Shown: positions 24,655 through 33,694 of the stretch, in pieces | Layout: the number at the start of each line of letters is the position of its first letter | How positions within the stretch are numbered: the first letter of the stretch is position 1 | From: Salinirussus salinus | GTDB taxonomy: Archaea > Halobacteriota > Halobacteria > Halobacteriales > Haloarculaceae | Assembly: GCF_009831455.1 (NCBI RefSeq) | Contig: NZ_WOWO01000002.1 | Location: 124,001-188,000 of the forward strand | Length of the DNA stretch: 64,000 nucleotides | Direction: 5' to 3' | Notes under the pieces: model-generated | Databases searched by the model: none | The model's input: only the letters and a program-made list of their open reading frames with translations | What the model was told of the DNA's origin: nothing | Position numbers and translations under genes: made by a program

Positions 24655-26009
24655 TCGTCGTCGGCGCGGGACAGGTGGGCTCCTCCATCGCCGGGAGCCT
24701 CGCCGAGGAACACGAGGTCGTCGTGGTCGACATCGACGAGGAGCGCGTCGACGCGCTGACCTACGACCTGGACGTGCTCGCCATCCAGGGTGACGGGGCC
24801 TCGCTGTCGACGCTGCGCGAGGCGGGGATCGAGGAAGCCGACATGGTGATCGCGAGCACTGACGCCGACGAGACCAACATCGTCACCTGCGGAACGGCCA
24901 AGACCGTCGGCGACCCCTTCACCATCGCCCGCGTCAAGCGAACCAACTACCTGGAGACCTGGGAGCAGGCGGAGGGCGCCCTCGGCGTCGACTTCATGGT
25001 CGGGACGAACCTCCTGACGGCGAAGGCGGCGACCCAGGTCATCGGCCTGCCTGCGGCCCGGGACGTCGACACCTTCGCCGGCGGGCGCGTCCAGATGGCC
25101 GAGTTCGAGGTCCCCGAGGGGAGCCCGCTCTGCGGGCAGACCGTCCAGGAGGCCGACCGGTTCGACTCGCTGACCTTCGCGGCGGTCATCCGCCCCTGCG
25201 AGGGTGAGGAGGACGGAGAGGAACCCAAAGACGACGTCATCATCCCGACGGGTGCGACGGTCATCGAGGCGGGTGACGAGGTCGTCGTCATCGGCTCGAA
25301 CGGGAGCGTCCAGGCGATGGCAGCGGAGGTCGCGCCCCACGCGGGCGGGGCCTCGGACGTGCTCGTCGTGGGCGGCAGCGACATCGGCTACCAGGTCGCC
25401 CGCCTGCTCGAGCGGCGGGGGCTCCACCCGAGGCTCATCGAGCGCGACGCCGAGCGGGCCCGCGAACTCGCCGAGCAGCTCCCGGACACGACCGTCCTCG
25501 AGAGCGACGCGACCGACCGGGAGTTCCTCGAACGCGAGCACATCAGCGAGGTGGACGCGGTGGTCGCGGCACTGGACAGCGACGAGAAGAACCTGCTCGC
25601 CTCGCTGCTCGCAAAGCGGCTCGGCGCCGGCCGGGCGGTCGCCATCGTCGACGACGGCGCCTACGTCCGCCTGTTCGAGGAAGTCGGGGTCGACGTGGGG
25701 ATCAACCCCCGGGAGGTGACCGCCGAGGAGATCACGCGGTTCACCCGCGAACGGTACGCCGAGAACGTCGCGCTGATCGAGTCCGACCGCGCGGAGGTGA
25801 TCGAGTTCACGGTCGACGAGGAGAGCGTCCTGACCGGACAGACGATCGCCGAGGCCGCCGCCGACCTGCCCGACGGCGTCGTCGTCGGCGCGATCGTTCG
25901 TGGCGACGCCTTCGTCATCCCGCGCGGGGGGACGACCGTCGAGGTCGGCGACTCCGTCGTCGTCTTCGTCGACACCGACGTCCTGGAAGAGGCGACGGCC
26001 GCTCTCTAA
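24645..26009 (+). CDS. trkA: Trk potassium uptake NAD-binding protein TrkA
   Basis: 454 residues, two complete RCK units: RCK-N ~1-120 (VIVVGAGQVGSSIAGSLAEE and Asp of VVVDIDEERVD for NAD), RCK-C ~130-215 with an acidic insert, then RCK-N ~225-345 (VLVVGGSDIGYQVARLLERRG) and RCK-C ~365-454. TrkA binds nucleotides and gates the TrkH membrane subunit, which follows 2 bp after its stop. GTG 24645 gives the normal VRVIVVGAG start; GTG 24651 is possible. Potassium is the main cytosolic osmolyte of haloarchaea. A short ORF overlaps the start. Confidence 0.94.
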   Translation: MRVIVVGAGQVGSSIAGSLAEEHEVVVVDIDEERVDALTYDLDVLAIQGDGASLSTLREAGIEEADMVIASTDADETNIVTCGTAKTVGDPFTIARVKRTNYLETWEQAEGALGVDFMVGTNLLTAKAATQVIGLPAARDVDTFAGGRVQMAEFEVPEGSPLCGQTVQEADRFDSLTFAAVIRPCEGEEDGEEPKDDVIIPTGATVIEAGDEVVVIGSNGSVQAMAAEVAPHAGGASDVLVVGGSDIGYQVARLLERRGLHPRLIERDAERARELAEQLPDTTVLESDATDREFLEREHISEVDAVVAALDSDEKNLLASLLAKRLGAGRAVAIVDDGAYVRLFEEVGVDVGINPREVTAEEITRFTRERYAENVALIESDRAEVIEFTVDEESVLTGQTIAEAAADLPDGVVVGAIVRGDAFVIPRGGTTVEVGDSVVVFVDTDVLEEATAAL

Positions 26010-26011
26010 CT

Positions 26012-27562
26012 ATGGTCTCGGTTCGCGTCGACTGGCGGGCCAGTTGCAGCCTCGTCGGTAGCGTCCTCAAGTACCTCTCGCTTCCGCTCCTGTTTCCCCT
26101 CGGGGTGGCGGTCTACTTCGGCGAGGACGTCCTGACGTTCGCCGCCGTCGCCGCGGTCACGCTGACGGTCGGCTTCGGGCTCGAACGGCTCGACACCGAC
26201 CCCGATATCGGCGCCCGCGAGGGCTTCCTGATGGTCGCGGCCACCTGGCTCGCGGTCGCGCTGGTCGGCACGCTCCCCTACGTCCTCGCGGGGATGGGGA
26301 CCGCCTCGACGCTCGCCGACCCGGTCAACGCCCTCTTCGAGAGCATGAGCGGGTTCACCACCACCGGTGCGACGGTGATGGGGTCGATCGGGCTCGAACA
26401 GCACTCCCACGCACTCCTGCTGTGGCGCCAGCTCACCCAGTGGCTCGGCGGGATGGGGATCGTCGTCCTCGCGGTGGCGATCCTCCCCGAGCTCTCCGTC
26501 GGTGGCGCCCAGCTGATGGACGCCGAGGCGCCGGGCCCGGGCATCGAGAAGCTCACCCCGCGGATCGCCAAGACCGCGCGGGTGCTCTGGCTGGTCTATC
26601 TCGGGTTCACAGTTCTGGAGTTCCTGCTGCTCTACGGCGCCCACCTGGCCGGCCTGGCGCCGAACATGGGGCTGTACAACGCCGTGCTCCACCCGCTGAC
26701 GACCATGCCGACCGGCGGGTTCTCCCCGGAGGCCCGCTCCATCGAGGCCTTCTCCGCCACTGTCCAGTGGATAGTCATCCCCTTCATGGTCGCGGCGGGG
26801 ACGAACTTCGCGCTGTTCTGGGGGGCGCTCACCGACGGCCCCTCGCGGCTGCTGGAGGACGCGGAGTTCCGGTACTACGCCGGCCTGCTCGGCGTCGGGA
26901 CGGCGCTTGCGGCCGGTCTGCTCTACGGGGGCGTGGGGATCGGTCTGGCCGAACTCCCGGTGGAGGTCGCACCGATCCCCGGCGAACTGGAGGACTCACT
27001 GCGCCACGGCGCCTTCCAGGCGGTGTCGATCATCACCACCACCGGGTACGCGAGCATGGACTTCAACACCTGGAGCGGGGCCAGCCAGTCGGTACTGCTC
27101 GTCGCCCTCTTCCTGGGCGGGTCCGCGGGGTCGACTGGTGGCGCGATCAAGATGGTCCGGACGCTGGTCATCCTGAAAGCGGTCAAGCGGGAGCTGTTCA
27201 CGACGGTCCACCCCGAGGCGGTCTCGCCGGTCCGGCTGGGGGGCCGGGCGCTGGACGAGACCGCCGTCCGGGGCATCTTCTCGTTTACCCTGCTGTACCT
27301 GGTCATCTTTCTCGCCGGCGTCGCGGTGCTGGCGGTCGACGCTTCCCGGGCCGCCGAGACGATCCCGCTGTTCGATATCATCTCTGCCACCGCGGCGACG
27401 CTGGGCAACGTCGGGCCGGGCTTCGGCGTCGTCGGTCCGATGAACAACTACCTCCCCTTCACGGACTTCTCGAAGCTGGTGATGGTCTTCCTGATGTGGG
27501 TCGGCCGGCTGGAGATCCTGCCGGTCTTTGTCCTGCTGACGCGGGCGTACTGGCGGTCCTGA
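26012..27562 (+). CDS. trkH: Trk potassium uptake membrane protein TrkH
   Basis: 516 residues, hydrophobic, with the four-fold membrane-pore-membrane repeats of the Trk/Ktr/HKT family. The four filter segments can be read: SGFTTTGAT, TMPTGGFSP, TTTGYASMD and ATLGNVGPGF, each with the key Gly. A LGGSAGSTGGAIK segment before repeat 4 is the gating loop region. It forms the K+ path in the cell membrane, controlled by TrkA, which is encoded directly upstream (2-bp gap). The length fits TrkH. Confidence 0.95.
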   Translation: MVSVRVDWRASCSLVGSVLKYLSLPLLFPLGVAVYFGEDVLTFAAVAAVTLTVGFGLERLDTDPDIGAREGFLMVAATWLAVALVGTLPYVLAGMGTASTLADPVNALFESMSGFTTTGATVMGSIGLEQHSHALLLWRQLTQWLGGMGIVVLAVAILPELSVGGAQLMDAEAPGPGIEKLTPRIAKTARVLWLVYLGFTVLEFLLLYGAHLAGLAPNMGLYNAVLHPLTTMPTGGFSPEARSIEAFSATVQWIVIPFMVAAGTNFALFWGALTDGPSRLLEDAEFRYYAGLLGVGTALAAGLLYGGVGIGLAELPVEVAPIPGELEDSLRHGAFQAVSIITTTGYASMDFNTWSGASQSVLLVALFLGGSAGSTGGAIKMVRTLVILKAVKRELFTTVHPEAVSPVRLGGRALDETAVRGIFSFTLLYLVIFLAGVAVLAVDASRAAETIPLFDIISATAATLGNVGPGFGVVGPMNNYLPFTDFSKLVMVFLMWVGRLEILPVFVLLTRAYWRS

Positions 27563-27635
27563 CTCTCCACCCGCCGGCCGGGTCTGCCGCTGGACGGCCG
27601 GACAACGACAGCTTTTCCTCGCTCTCGCCCAACAC

Positions 27636-28748
27636 ATGAATATGACCACAGGGGTCGTCCTGCTGAACTTCGGCGAGCCGTCGGAACCGGACCGCGAGGC
27701 CGTCCTCGACTACCTCGAGCGCATCTTCATGGCCAACGCGGACCTGGAGGAGTACGACTCCGAGGAGGCCGCCCGCGAGCGCTCCCGGAAACTCGCACAG
27801 CGCCGGGCGCCCGGCCTGATGGAGGAGTACGAGGAGATCGGCGGCTCGCCGCTGAACGAACAGGCCCGCGGCCAGACGGAGGCGCTGGAGGCGGAACTCC
27901 GCGACCGCGGGTTCGACGTGGCCACCTACCTGGGGATGCAGTACACCGAGCCGCTGATCCCCGACGCCGCCGCCGCGGCCCACGGGGACGGCGTCGACCG
28001 GGTGATCGGCCTCCCGATCTACCCGCTGTGTGGCCCGTCGACGAACGTCGTCTCGCTGGACGAACTCGAGGAGTCCATCGACGACCTCGGGTGGGAGGTC
28101 CCGTTTCAGGCGATCACCGGCTGGCACAAACACCCCGGGTACAACCACGTCCGCGCCGGGAACATCGCCGACTACGCCGGGGAGTGGGGCGTCGACCTGG
28201 CCGACGAGGACACCGCACTGGTCTTCTCCGCACACGGCACCCCACAGCACTACCTGGAGGAGGGGAGCCGCTACGACATCTACGTCGACGAGTACACCTC
28301 GGTCGTGGCCTCCCTTCTGGGCGTCGAGGAGTACCACGTCGGCTTCCAGAACCACGAGAACCGCGACATCCCCTGGACCGAACCCGAGGTCGAGGACCTC
28401 GTGGCGGGCCTGGACGCCGAGCGGGTCGTCGTCGAGCCGGTCAGCTTCCTGCACGAACAGAGCGAGACCCTCTCCGAACTCGACATCGACCTCCGCGAGG
28501 AGGCCGAGGAGGCCGGGCTGGACTTCTACCGCGTGCCGATCCCCCACGACGACGAGCGCCTGCCGGAGGTGTTCGCGGACCTGCTGGAACCCTTCCTGGC
28601 GGACTTCGCGCCGGAGTACTACCAGTACCGCCAGTGCAAGTGCCGGGACGTGCCGGGGACGATGTGTCTGAACGCCCCTCAGGAGACGCCCCACGCCGAG
28701 GACGTCGCGGTCGACGCCGCCGACGCCGACCTCGAGGCCGACGACTGA
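27636..28748 (+). CDS. hemH: Ferrochelatase (HemH/CpfC family)
   Basis: 370 residues. It inserts Fe2+ into a porphyrin. Signatures are VVLLNFGEPSEP at the start, the catalytic His in LVFSAHGTPQHY, the PIYPLCGPSTN strand, and a FLHEQSETLSELD segment holding the conserved Glu. The C-terminal YRQCKCRDVPGTMCLN holds three Cys (C-x-C-x7-C); some ferrochelatases carry a [2Fe-2S] cluster with C-terminal Cys ligands, so a cluster is possible. An acidic tail follows. Two bases separate it from the protoporphyrinogen-oxidase-family gene, and hemE lies 3 kb away. Whether the substrate is protoporphyrin or coproporphyrin cannot be told directly. Confidence 0.93.
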   Translation: MNMTTGVVLLNFGEPSEPDREAVLDYLERIFMANADLEEYDSEEAARERSRKLAQRRAPGLMEEYEEIGGSPLNEQARGQTEALEAELRDRGFDVATYLGMQYTEPLIPDAAAAAHGDGVDRVIGLPIYPLCGPSTNVVSLDELEESIDDLGWEVPFQAITGWHKHPGYNHVRAGNIADYAGEWGVDLADEDTALVFSAHGTPQHYLEEGSRYDIYVDEYTSVVASLLGVEEYHVGFQNHENRDIPWTEPEVEDLVAGLDAERVVVEPVSFLHEQSETLSELDIDLREEAEEAGLDFYRVPIPHDDERLPEVFADLLEPFLADFAPEYYQYRQCKCRDVPGTMCLNAPQETPHAEDVAVDAADADLEADD

Positions 28749-28749
28749 C

Positions 28750-30084
28750 ATGCGCGTCGTCACCGTCGGGGCGGGGATCACCGGGCTCGCGCTGACTCAC
28801 GAGCTCGCCGAGCGGGGCGTCGACAGCGTCGCGCTCGAGGCGAGAGAGGCGGCCGGCGGGGTGATCCAGTCCCGCCCGGTCGACGGGACTGTCGCCGAGG
28901 TCGGTCCCCAGCGGATGCGCGCGACGCCGGGCGTGCGCGAGCTCGTCGGGGCCGCGGGCCTGGAGGACGAGCTGGTCACTGCCGGGGACGGGACGCTCTT
29001 CGTCTACGCGGACGGTCAGTTGCGGGAGGCACCGACCTCCAGGGACGCCTTCCTCCGGACGGACCTGCTGTCCTGGCCGGCGAAACTCCGGCTGCTCGCG
29101 GAGCCGCTGACCCGCCCGGGGATCGACCAGGAGACCGTCGCCGACACCTTCACCCGGAAGTTCGGCCGGCAGGCATACGAGCGCTTCATCGGCCCGCTGT
29201 ACGGCGGGCTCTACGGCTCCGACCCTGCGGAGATGCCCGCCGCCTTCGCCCTCTCGGGGCTGATGGAGCGGGAGGAAGAGGCCGGCAGCATGCTCCGTGC
29301 GTTCCTCGAGCGGGTCGGGCAGGGCGAGAAGGCCCCGCCCGCGACCATCGAGGGCGGCCTCCAGCGACTCCCCGAGGCGCTTGCCGGCCGGTACGACGAC
29401 CGCGTCCGCCTCGGCGAACCGGTCACGGCGATCCGTCCCGCCGGCGAGGCGACGCCCCCGGACTCCGTCGCGGCCGCGGCGGACGGCGGGGCGGCGACCG
29501 GAAGCGCTTCCGGACAGGGGCCGCGCTACACGGTCGAGACGGCCGGGGACAGCTACGCGGCCGACCACGTCGTGGTGACCGCACCGGCGGGCGTCGCCGG
29601 CGAGCTTCTGGAGGGGGTCGCGCCGGGCGCCGACCGGCTCCGGGAGCTGACCTACAATCCCCTGGCGCTGGTCTACCTGCAGAGCGAGGGCCAGCCCGCC
29701 GACGGCCTCGGCTACCAGGTCAGCTACCAGGAGGAGTTGCACACGCTCGGCGTCTCGTTCAACGGCGTCCTGTTCGGGCGCGACAACCTCTGTACGGCCT
29801 TTCTGGGTGGGATGCACGAACCGGAGCTGCTGGAGGAGTCCGACGACCGGCTGGGCGAGACCGCCCGCCGGGAGTTCGAGCGGGCGACGGGGACCGGAGC
29901 GACGGTGCTCGACGTTGAACGCCGCGAGCGGTGGTTCCCCGCCTACGACCACACCTGGTGGGGGACCGAGGAGGTCGAGACCCCGCCGGGGGTCCACCTG
30001 GCGACCAACTACACGGCGCGGATGGGGATCCCGAGCCGCGTGCGCGAGGCGACGCAGGTGGCCGAGGAACTCGCAGGTGGGTAG
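28750..30084 (+). CDS. hemG: Protoporphyrinogen/coproporphyrinogen oxidase (HemG/HemY/CgoX type)
   Basis: 444 residues, a flavoprotein that oxidises porphyrinogen to porphyrin. The N-terminal FAD motif VGAGITGLALTHELAERGVD is followed by the Glu of VALEAREAAGG. The family text EVGPQRMRATPGVREL follows, and near the end HLATNYTARMGIPSRVREA replaces the usual G-x-G-V-x2-C loop. A central Ala/Gly-rich insert lies at ~235-255. It is co-transcribed with hemH (2-bp gap), giving consecutive steps. It is soluble or peripheral, with no membrane segment. Confidence 0.92.
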   Translation: MRVVTVGAGITGLALTHELAERGVDSVALEAREAAGGVIQSRPVDGTVAEVGPQRMRATPGVRELVGAAGLEDELVTAGDGTLFVYADGQLREAPTSRDAFLRTDLLSWPAKLRLLAEPLTRPGIDQETVADTFTRKFGRQAYERFIGPLYGGLYGSDPAEMPAAFALSGLMEREEEAGSMLRAFLERVGQGEKAPPATIEGGLQRLPEALAGRYDDRVRLGEPVTAIRPAGEATPPDSVAAAADGGAATGSASGQGPRYTVETAGDSYAADHVVVTAPAGVAGELLEGVAPGADRLRELTYNPLALVYLQSEGQPADGLGYQVSYQEELHTLGVSFNGVLFGRDNLCTAFLGGMHEPELLEESDDRLGETARREFERATGTGATVLDVERRERWFPAYDHTWWGTEEVETPPGVHLATNYTARMGIPSRVREATQVAEELAGG

Positions 30085-30162
30085 TCCCGTCGTCCGCCGT
30101 GGGGGTCGCCGGCGGCGCCGGTGGGTTTTTGCCTCGGGCGGCGAACCGTCCGTGCGTTCGGC

Positions 30163-31842
30163 ATGACCCCGATGCCAGGGCGGCTCGAGGACATCGACCT
30201 CTCCCGGCGGAACCGCCTGGTCGTCTACTACGTGCTCGCCATCGTGGGTGTGGTCCTGCTGTACACGCTGCTGTACAACGCCGGGATGCGGGTCTTCGAG
30301 GGGCGCCCGCAGTCGGTCTTCCGGTCGTTTCAAACGGTGACCGAGACGATGACGACCACGGGCTACGGCGCGGACTCGCCGTGGGCCACCCCGGTGATGA
30401 ACGGCTTCGTCGTGTTCATGCAACTCAGTGGGATCGCGATCGGCTTCTTCACCCTCCGGCTCATCATCATCCCGCTGTTCTCCGAGGCGGAGGTCAACCT
30501 GGACAGCCGCCTGACGCCGAAAAGCGACCACGTCGTGATCTGCGAGTACCGCCGGGACTCGGCGGTGTTGCTCGACGAACTCGGCGAACTGGGGGTCGAC
30601 TACGTGCTGATCTCCTCCGACAAGGAGGAGGCCAGGTCGCTGTCGGACGCCGGCTACTCGGTCATCCACGGCTCCCCACAGGAGGCGGAGTCGTTCCGGC
30701 GCGCCGGCATCGACACCGCCCGGGCGGTCATCACGGACGCCGGCGACGCCAACGTCAACACGATCCTGACGGTCCGGTCGGTCCGCGGGGACGTCGAAGT
30801 GGTGGCGCTGACCGACGACAGCGACCTCGAGGACGTGCTCCTCGACGCGGGCGCGGACAGCGTCCTCTCGCCGCGGGCGGTGCTCGGGCGGCGGCTGGCC
30901 GAGAAAGCCGTGGCCTCCTTCGGGGGCGGGCTTCGCGACACCATCGAGCTCGGCGCCGACATCGAGGTGACGGAGATCCCGGTCCACTACGACAGCCAGC
31001 TCGTCGGCACCCGGGTCCGGGACTCCGGGATCAGGGAGCGCACCGGGGCGAACATCATCGGCGCCTGGGTCGACGGCGAGCTCCAGCTCCCGCCCGACCC
31101 CGACGCGGTCATCCGGCCGAACACGGTCCTGCTCGTCTCGGGGGGACACAGCTCCCTGGAGGAGTTGAGCGAGTTCACCCGCCCGGCGCGCTCGCTTCGC
31201 GGGCACGAACGCGTCGTCGTCGCCGGGCACGGCGAGGTCGGCCGGCCCGCACTGGCGGTTCTGGAAGCGGCCGGCATCGAAACCGTGACTATCGACACCA
31301 GGGACGGCGAGGGCGTGGACGTCGTCGGCGACGCCCGCACGAAACGGACCCTCCGGGAGGCCGGCATCGAGGACGCCGGCGCGGTCATCGTCGGGCTGCC
31401 CGACGACTCCGCGGCGCTGTTGACGACGGTGACCGTGCGGTCGCTGCGTTCGGACATCGAGACCCTCGTGCGGGTCAGCGACACCGACGCCACGGCCAAG
31501 GCGCTCAGCGCCGGGGCGGACTACGTGCTGTCGGTCCCCCAGGTCTCCGCCCGGATGGTCGCGGGCGAACTCCGCGGCGAGGACGTGCTCGCCCCGGCGA
31601 GCCAGATCCGCCTGATCCGGGTTCCCGCGACCCCCTTCGCCGGCTCGACTATCGCCTCTTCGGGGATCTACGAGACCACCGGCTGCCGGGTCGTCGCTGT
31701 CGACGACGGGGACTCCCTGTCGGCGACCGTCGACCCCCAGCGCGAGCTCACCGGCGACGAGCAGCTGGTGCTGGTGGGGACCGACGAGGCGGTCCAGCAG
31801 TTCGAAAAGCGGTTCGAGGTCTCGAGGGAAGAGTCGGCCTGA
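30163..31842 (+). CDS. Two-membrane-helix potassium channel with tandem RCK domains
   Basis: 559 residues from ATG 30163, which lies ~35 nt after a TTTTT motif. Residues ~20-45 are the first membrane helix and ~80-108 the second, with the K+ filter TTTGYGAD between them. A first RCK pair follows (HVVICEYRRDSAVLLDEL; G-x-G replaced by E-Y-R, so NAD binding may be altered), then a second (HERVVVAGHGEVGRPALAVL, canonical G-x-G-x2-G) and a final RCK-C domain. This is the MthK-like plan in which cytosolic RCK domains gate the pore. The weak first Rossmann motif suggests the two RCK units have different ligands. Confidence 0.92.
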   Translation: MTPMPGRLEDIDLSRRNRLVVYYVLAIVGVVLLYTLLYNAGMRVFEGRPQSVFRSFQTVTETMTTTGYGADSPWATPVMNGFVVFMQLSGIAIGFFTLRLIIIPLFSEAEVNLDSRLTPKSDHVVICEYRRDSAVLLDELGELGVDYVLISSDKEEARSLSDAGYSVIHGSPQEAESFRRAGIDTARAVITDAGDANVNTILTVRSVRGDVEVVALTDDSDLEDVLLDAGADSVLSPRAVLGRRLAEKAVASFGGGLRDTIELGADIEVTEIPVHYDSQLVGTRVRDSGIRERTGANIIGAWVDGELQLPPDPDAVIRPNTVLLVSGGHSSLEELSEFTRPARSLRGHERVVVAGHGEVGRPALAVLEAAGIETVTIDTRDGEGVDVVGDARTKRTLREAGIEDAGAVIVGLPDDSAALLTTVTVRSLRSDIETLVRVSDTDATAKALSAGADYVLSVPQVSARMVAGELRGEDVLAPASQIRLIRVPATPFAGSTIASSGIYETTGCRVVAVDDGDSLSATVDPQRELTGDEQLVLVGTDEAVQQFEKRFEVSREESA

Positions 31843-31843
31843 G

Positions 31844-32857
31844 CTACCGCCGGACGGACTTGGCCGTCTCGACGAAGGCCTCGACGGACTCGACGGGGGT
31901 GTCCTTGTTGACGCCGTGGCCGAGATTCAGGATGTGCCCGGCCGGGCCGGCCTTCTCGATGACCTCGCGGGTGCGCTCGCGGACCGTCGCCGGCTCCGCG
32001 AACAGGTCCGAGGGGTCGAGGTTGCCCTGGACGGGCGTCTCGCCCAGCCGGTCGCGGGCCTCGGCCATGTCGACGGTCCAGTCCAGCCCGACGACGTCGG
32101 CCCCGCTGTCGGCGAGCTGGCCGAGCCGACCGCCCATCTGTCGCACGAAGATTATCGAGGGGGCATCGAGGCCCGCGAGGATCTCCCGGTGTAACGGGAG
32201 GACGAACTCGCGGTAGTCGGCGGGCGAGAGGCTCCCGGCGTAGGTGTCGAACAGCTGGACGACGTCGGCGCCGTTGCCGACCTGGAAGGCCAGGTACTCG
32301 CGCACGATGTCCGCGAAGGAGGAAAGCAGCGTCCGGAAGGCCTCGGGGTGGCGGGCCCGGAGCCGCCGCAGTGGCATGTTCGTCCTGCTGGGCCCGCCCG
32401 CGACGGCGTAGGAGGCGAGGGTGAACGGTCCGCCGGCGAAGCCGATGATGGCGGTCTCGTCCCCGACACGGCGGTTCAGCCGCACCAGCAGCTCCCCGAC
32501 GTAGTCCAGTTCCTCGGCCACGTCGCCGTGGCTCCGGTCCACGTCGTCGGGCCCCTCGACGGGCTCTTCGACGACCGGGCCGACGCCGGATTCGATGTGA
32601 TACGGGAAGCCAAGCGGCTCGAGGACGGTGAGGATGTCCGAGAACATCACCAGCCCGTCCGGGCGGTAGTACTCCCAGGGGAGCAGGGTGATCTCGGTTG
32701 CGACCTCCGGGTTCTTGATCGCCTCGAGGAAGGAGTACTCCTCGCGAAGCTCGCGGTACTCGGGGATGTGGCGGCCGGCCTGGCGCATCAGCCAGACCGG
32801 CGGGCGCTCCGTGCGCTCCCCGCGGGCCGCGCGGACGAGCAGGTGGTCGGCTCCCAT
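31844..32857 (-). CDS. hemE: Uroporphyrinogen decarboxylase
   Basis: 337 residues from ATG 32857. It converts uroporphyrinogen III to coproporphyrinogen III in the cytosol. The N-terminal signature [20 protein letters not shown], with its catalytic Arg residues, is complete. [19 protein letters not shown] and [20 protein letters not shown] are also typical, and [16 protein letters not shown] holds a conserved Asp. Its stop lies within 2 bp of the potassium channel stop (convergent). With hemH and hemG nearby, it supports a porphyrin route through coproporphyrinogen. Confidence 0.94.
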   Translation of the reverse strand: MGADHLLVRAARGERTERPPVWLMRQAGRHIPEYRELREEYSFLEAIKNPEVATEITLLPWEYYRPDGLVMFSDILTVLEPLGFPYHIESGVGPVVEEPVEGPDDVDRSHGDVAEELDYVGELLVRLNRRVGDETAIIGFAGGPFTLASYAVAGGPSRTNMPLRRLRARHPEAFRTLLSSFADIVREYLAFQVGNGADVVQLFDTYAGSLSPADYREFVLPLHREILAGLDAPSIIFVRQMGGRLGQLADSGADVVGLDWTVDMAEARDRLGETPVQGNLDPSDLFAEPATVRERTREVIEKAGPAGHILNLGHGVNKDTPVESVEAFVETAKSVRR

Positions 32858-32970
32858 TGTCCGGCACTTGGCGGGTCGCCTGATAAGGGCTTTCCATCCG
32901 GGGGCGCCGACTGCGGACCGCCCTGTGCCCCCGCATGCGCCTCGGCCCGCCGGCGGCGTTTGGACAACCA

Positions 32971-32976
32971 TTTATC
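32971..32976 (+). promoter_or_regulatory. TATA-like box for adk
   Basis: TTTATC 28 nt before ATG 32999, leaderless spacing. Confidence 0.6.
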
Positions 32977-32998
32977 CCCGCGACCGGAAGCGGAAGCT

Positions 32999-33658
32999 AT
33001 GAGCCAGCCACACATCCTGATCCTGGGGCCGCCGGGGGCCGGCAAGGGGACCCAGTCCGGGAACATCGCCGAGGAATACGGCGTCGAGCACGTCACCACC
33101 GGGGACGCGCTCCGGTCGAACAAGGACATGGACATCTCCGACATGGACACGGAGTACGACACGCCCCGCGCGTACATGGAGGCCGGTGACCTCGTCCCGG
33201 ACGCCGTGGTCAACGCCATCGTCGAGGAGGCCCTGTCCTCGGCCGACGGGTTCGTCCTCGACGGCTATCCCCGGAACCTCGAGCAGGCCGAGGAGCTCGA
33301 GGGGATGACCGACCTCGACGTGGTCCTCTCGCTCGAGGTTTCCCGCGAGGAGCTCGTCGACCGGCTGACCGGCCGCCGGGTCTGTGACGAGTGTGGCGCC
33401 AACTACCACGTCGAGTTCGACCAGCCCGAGGAGGAAGGCGTCTGTGACGAGTGTGGCGGCGAGCTCGTCCAGCGCGAGGACGACCGCCCGGAGGCCGTCG
33501 AGAACCGGCTGGACGTCTTCGACGAGAACACCGCGCCGGTGGTCGAGCACTACCGCGACCACGACGCCTTCGTGGCGGTCGACGGCGAACAGCCCCCCGC
33601 CGACGTCTGGGCGGACATCGACGCCGCAGTCCGCGAGCGGGTCGGGGACGCGGAGTAA
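32999..33658 (+). CDS. adk: Adenylate kinase
   Basis: 219 residues. P-loop [11 protein letters not shown] at ~8-18, AMP-binding TTGDALR and [15 protein letters not shown], and a zinc lid with four Cys (CDECGANYH, then CDECGGEL). It catalyses ATP + AMP = 2 ADP. It is the bacterial-type zinc-lid enzyme rather than the archaeal AdkA type. It starts a DUF106-cmk-truB series on the + strand; adk-DUF106-cmk-truB order is widespread in archaea near the secY/ribosomal operon. Confidence 0.95.
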   Translation: MSQPHILILGPPGAGKGTQSGNIAEEYGVEHVTTGDALRSNKDMDISDMDTEYDTPRAYMEAGDLVPDAVVNAIVEEALSSADGFVLDGYPRNLEQAEELEGMTDLDVVLSLEVSREELVDRLTGRRVCDECGANYHVEFDQPEEEGVCDECGGELVQREDDRPEAVENRLDVFDENTAPVVEHYRDHDAFVAVDGEQPPADVWADIDAAVRERVGDAE

Positions 33659-33694
33659 AAGGTTCATAACCGACGCCGACAACACAACACAACG

